Below are positions 60,826 to 64,000 of a stretch of 64,000 bases of DNA, piece by piece. Under the pieces are notes generated by a model. The model ran no database searches. It saw only the letters and a program-made list of their open reading frames with translations, and was not told where the DNA came from. The stretch is from CAYZED01 sp964477445 (lineage in GTDB: Bacteria; Bacillota; Clostridia; Lutisporales; Lutisporaceae). Position numbers and translations under genes: made by a program. The stretch covers positions 124,001 to 188,000 of the forward strand of contig CAYZED010000002.1 in the NCBI GenBank assembly GCA_964477445.1, in the 5' to 3' direction. Every line of letters starts with the position of its first letter. Positions within the stretch are counted from its first letter, which is position 1.

Positions 60826-63090
60826 TTAGTAACCAACTTCCCTGAAATGCTTTAGTCTGGTTGCTAATCCTGAATACCTCTTGCCTTGGTAATTATTATT
60901 TACCATTTCGTCCAATGCGCCTTCACTTCCAACTATTACTGCCAAACGTTTTGCTCTTGTCAATGCTGTGTACAATAGGTTTCTGGTCATCAACATTTGT
61001 GGCCCTGGCAAAATAGGTAAAATTACAGCTGGATATTCCGATCCTTGACTCTTATGTACTGTCATAGCATATGCTAACTCAAGTTCATCAAGATTCTCAT
61101 TCTCATACCGAACTCTTCTTTCTCCATCAAACACTACATAAATACAGTTCGATTCATTATCTATAGCTTCAATTTTCCCAATATCTCCATTGTAAATACC
61201 TTCACCAATAACACTGGTTTCTGATATCGATTCCCACTTCATCTTATAGTTATTACTAGTCTGCATAACCTTGTCACCTTCTCGAAAGGTATTTTCACCG
61301 AATTTTTTTTCACTTTTCTTTTGATTCGGAGGATTAAGTCTTTTTTGAAGTTCGATGTTAAGATTTTTTACTCCACATGTCCCTTTTTTTGTTGGAGCAA
61401 TAACTTGAATATCGTCCTTGCCCAGTCCTTTAAAACCCACAAGTCTGCTTTGACAAAGATTTAACACTGTTTCTAAGGCTTGTTCAAGATTAGTTCTTTT
61501 CATGAAGAAAAAGTCGGAGTCTTCTGAGTTGGAAAGTTCAGGCTTCTTTCCGCTATTAACGCAATGTGCATTTGTCACAATTTTGCTACTTTCCGACTGT
61601 CTAAAAATCTCAGTCAATCTTATAATAGGCACAGTTTCGCTATCAATAATATCCTTCAAAACACTTCCCGGCCCTACTGAAGCTAGTTGGTCTACATCTC
61701 CAACTAAAATCAATCGACTTTTTTCTGGCATAGCTTTTAACAAACTATTCATTAAGAGGATGTCCACCATTGACACCTCGTCAACGATTAACGCCCCACA
61801 CTCTATGGGATTATCCTGATCTCTTTGGAATGCACTGCCTGTCTCTTCATCACCTCCAACTGTGTATTCAAGTAATCGGTGAATAGTAACTGCTTCTCGT
61901 CCCGTTGCCTCTGACATTCTTTTCGCTGCCCTTCCTGTTGGTGCAGCGAGTTTTACTTCAATTCCAGCATCTAGAAAGAAATCTACTACCGCTTTCGTTA
62001 CAGTTGTTTTACCCGTTCCGGGTCCCCCTGTAATTACAGTAATACCATTTTTAACCGCAGCCTCAACCGCCTGAAGCTGTTTTGTTGAAAAATTAATTCC
62101 GATTTTTTTCTCAATCTTCTTTTTTTCTGATTCAAAAACCTCATACCATCCATCGCATTCTCCCGCGAGTGACAAAATCCTAAGCGCCACTCCTTCTTCT
62201 GCTCTTAAAAAAGACAGCGAATAAATCATTCGTTCTCCATTAATCACCTCTTCAGCGAGCAACCCATTTGTTAATAATAATTCCAATGATTTTTCTATAG
62301 ACAATTTATCACTTTTTATTAACTCTGATGTGGCATTAATTAGATTTTCGAAAGGAATACATGTATGTCCATCACCGTGGTATTCATTTAACACATATCT
62401 AATAGCCGAAAGTTTCCGCTCTTTACTATCAGCAACAAATCCCATTGCACGTGCTACAGAATCAGCTGTTTTAAATCCAATCCCCTTAATATTGTCACAA
62501 AGTCTATAAGGATTCTCTTTAATTATCCCGACTGATCCACTTCCATACATTCTATATATTTTAAGTGCAAAACTTGTTGCAACTCCAAGGTTAGAAAAAA
62601 AAGCCACTACATTAGTCACTTCTCTTTGTTCAATAAAAGCTTCGTGAATTACTTCAGCTTTCTTTGGGCTGATCCCCTTAATTTTAACCAGTTTCTCTGG
62701 CTCCTTTTCGATAATATCAAAAGAAGATTCCCCGAATTCTGTAATAATCCTTTTTGCTAGTGCTGCGCCAATCCCTGGAAGTAGTCCAGACCCCAAATAT
62801 TTTTCCATTCCATTAAGACTTGCTGGCATTTCAACCATAAAGCTCTCCGCTTTAAACTGTAAACCGTAATCTGGATGATTTGTCCAAAATCCTTTAACCT
62901 TCAGAGTCTCTCCTGCATTAACTCCCGGAATTACCCCGGTTACAGTTGTGACTAAGTCTGAATTTTCACTAATAAAATCAGCATCATTACTTTCCATTAC
63001 TTGAAGCTCAATAATAGTGAAGCCATTATTGTCGTTTCTATATACTATTTCTAATACTGTTCCACACAGTTCAATATCCTTAAGTTCCAT
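60826..63090 (-). CDS. recD2: RecD2 family ATP-dependent helicase
   Basis: A 754-aa 5'-3' SF1B helicase not tied to RecBC. N-terminal OB-like (ELCGTVLEIVYRNDNNGFTI), helix-hairpin-helix regions (YLGSGLLPGIGAALAKRI; VKIKGISPKKAEVIHEAF), then Walker A VITGGPGTGKTTVTKAVVDF, IVDEVSMVDILLM, LVGDVDQLASVGPGSVLKD and motif VI MTVHKSQGSEYP. The ATG at 63090 follows AGGAGG by 14 bp; an in-frame GTG overlaps AGGAGG and is rejected. It works in DNA repair and replication restart. Confidence 0.95.
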   Translation of the reverse strand: MELKDIELCGTVLEIVYRNDNNGFTIIELQVMESNDADFISENSDLVTTVTGVIPGVNAGETLKVKGFWTNHPDYGLQFKAESFMVEMPASLNGMEKYLGSGLLPGIGAALAKRIITEFGESSFDIIEKEPEKLVKIKGISPKKAEVIHEAFIEQREVTNVVAFFSNLGVATSFALKIYRMYGSGSVGIIKENPYRLCDNIKGIGFKTADSVARAMGFVADSKERKLSAIRYVLNEYHGDGHTCIPFENLINATSELIKSDKLSIEKSLELLLTNGLLAEEVINGERMIYSLSFLRAEEGVALRILSLAGECDGWYEVFESEKKKIEKKIGINFSTKQLQAVEAAVKNGITVITGGPGTGKTTVTKAVVDFFLDAGIEVKLAAPTGRAAKRMSEATGREAVTIHRLLEYTVGGDEETGSAFQRDQDNPIECGALIVDEVSMVDILLMNSLLKAMPEKSRLILVGDVDQLASVGPGSVLKDIIDSETVPIIRLTEIFRQSESSKIVTNAHCVNSGKKPELSNSEDSDFFFMKRTNLEQALETVLNLCQSRLVGFKGLGKDDIQVIAPTKKGTCGVKNLNIELQKRLNPPNQKKSEKKFGENTFREGDKVMQTSNNYKMKWESISETSVIGEGIYNGDIGKIEAIDNESNCIYVVFDGERRVRYENENLDELELAYAMTVHKSQGSEYPAVILPILPGPQMLMTRNLLYTALTRAKRLAVIVGSEGALDEMVNNNYQGKRYSGLATRLKHFREVGY

Positions 63091-63271
63091 AAAGCTTGAA
63101 ATCACCTCCTAATGTCTGTATTCGTATTTTCTTTTTATGTTTATTCAAAAATAGAACTGTTTCATGTTCAATCATACGTTTTAATATGTAAATATATGTA
63201 ATCATATGTAAATATTATCACGTATTTGAAACTTCGTCAAACCAGTTTAAACTGAGGGGCCTAGTATTTTT

Positions 63272-63919
63272 TTAGATTAAGTCTTGTTTTGTTATTTCAA
63301 CAAATCCACATTGTTTATAGAGCTCTAGCGCTGCAAAATTCTTTTTATCTACTTCTAATAACACATCTGTAATTCCAATATTAATAAATTCTTCTAGAAT
63401 CAACTGAGCCATGCTTATCCCCAAACCTTTTCTTCTATACTCTTCAGCAATACAAAAACCATAAATATATCCATCACTAACCTGAGACAAGGTATCTACC
63501 TTTCCGACCATAATTCCATCCATTTCAGCTATATAAGTTGCACCATCGATTTCGGCTAGTTCTTTTTCTCTGATGGCATCTTTATTAAATGTATCTTTAC
63601 TTAACCCTTCATTTTTTTCCTCATCAGTATTCTCATTTTCTTCTGAATTCACGCGTTCAAAATTATTCTTCTTTTCATCAATATCTTCATATTCTTCTTT
63701 TCCAAAACATAAATTATCCAGCTTCAGTAGTTTTTCAAAATCAATATCCTCAGCTTTTCGAAGGATCATTTTCTGCCTCTCAATATTATGATTCAAAAAT
63801 TCTAAACTCCGCTCAGAATTTTTATTAAATAATAAATGTACTTTATTATCTTGAAATCCAGAGGTTTCATCCTTTAAATCTCTATATAATTCAAAAAACA
63901 ATCGACTTTCTTTTTTCAT
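63272..63919 (-). CDS. GNAT family N-acetyltransferase with acidic insert
   Basis: A 215-aa GNAT protein. The acetyl-CoA site is FCIAEEYRRKGLGISMAQLI near residues 155-174, with LLEVDKKNFAALELYKQCGF near the C-terminus. A charged, Glu/Asn-rich insert of ~40 residues (DIDEKKNNFERVNSEENENT) splits the N-terminal half. Substrate unknown. Its minus-strand transcript begins just after a terminator, so it is probably an independent unit. Confidence 0.85.
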   Translation of the reverse strand: MKKESRLFFELYRDLKDETSGFQDNKVHLLFNKNSERSLEFLNHNIERQKMILRKAEDIDFEKLLKLDNLCFGKEEYEDIDEKKNNFERVNSEENENTDEEKNEGLSKDTFNKDAIREKELAEIDGATYIAEMDGIMVGKVDTLSQVSDGYIYGFCIAEEYRRKGLGISMAQLILEEFINIGITDVLLEVDKKNFAALELYKQCGFVEITKQDLI

Positions 63920-63959
63920 AAAATCATGTTCCCTTCGTTGTGAGTTTCTAATATTAATA

Positions 63960-63983
63960 AAAGGGAGTGTAATAACACTCCCC
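63960..63983 (-). terminator. Terminator of a minus-strand gene beyond the window
   Basis: Stem GGGAGTGT / ACACTCCC (63964-63971, 63976-63983) with TTTTATT after it on the minus strand. Confidence 0.75.
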
Positions 63984-64000
63984 CATAATTATATAACTTA

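Overview
The window reads as chromosomal DNA of a low-GC, motile Clostridia-type Firmicute. The evidence is the A/T-rich coding and spacer DNA, strong AGGAGG-type ribosome sites, SpoVG, an FMN riboswitch with ribU, CsrA-FliW control of flagellin, and a right half whose gene order follows the Bacillus subtilis block comFC-yvyF-flgM-flgN-flgK-flgL-yviE-fliW-csrA-hag-flaG-fliD-fliS-fliT-hpf-secA-prfB. I cannot name the genus. Four runs of exactly ten N are assembly gaps of unknown true length.

Positions 1-11,914 hold a minus-strand defence island: a small XRE regulator behind a good promoter, an SNF2 helicase, a DUF4391 protein, type III methyltransferase Mod, type III restriction helicase-nuclease Res, a YdbC/PC4-like ssDNA-binding protein, and a large SF1 helicase that runs off the left edge. 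By eye it is richer in G+C than the flagellar region, and three of the four gaps lie in or beside it.

Positions 12,200-18,800 are accessory: a Nudix-histidine phosphatase fusion, a low-molecular-weight phosphatase-like protein, and an RsgA-type GTPase preceded by a 53-aa basic ORF and a long leader. That leader has a consensus promoter, an 11-codon leader peptide, mutually exclusive stems and two terminators, and looks like a translation-dependent attenuator. An AAA/DUF4143 ATPase and a divergent TetR/glycosyltransferase pair follow.

Positions 18,800-37,700 carry housekeeping genes: spoVG, murC, an MFS transporter, a DinG/XPD-like helicase with a repeat-expanded nuclease part, isocitrate dehydrogenase, the tRNA t6A genes tsaD, tsaB (fused to rimI) and tsaE, an ECF sigma/anti-sigma/bactofilin-like group, ribU with its riboswitch, tex, and an ACT regulator with an ApgM-type kinase candidate and thrC.

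Positions 37,600-60,800 carry a chemoreceptor, prfB (with programmed +1 frameshift), secA, hpf and the late flagellar genes. Late flagellar transcription appears to use sigma-D promoters with a constant TAAA-N16-CCGA layout (before flgM, hag and flaG), and flagellin translation has a CsrA-type leader. Unusual points are two adjacent flgK genes, a fliW remnant between csrA and hag, a glycosyltransferase-TPR-methyltransferase fusion beside flagellin, and hpf inverted relative to its neighbours. recD2 and a GNAT acetyltransferase end the window. I saw no tRNA, rRNA, CRISPR array, transposase or prophage gene.
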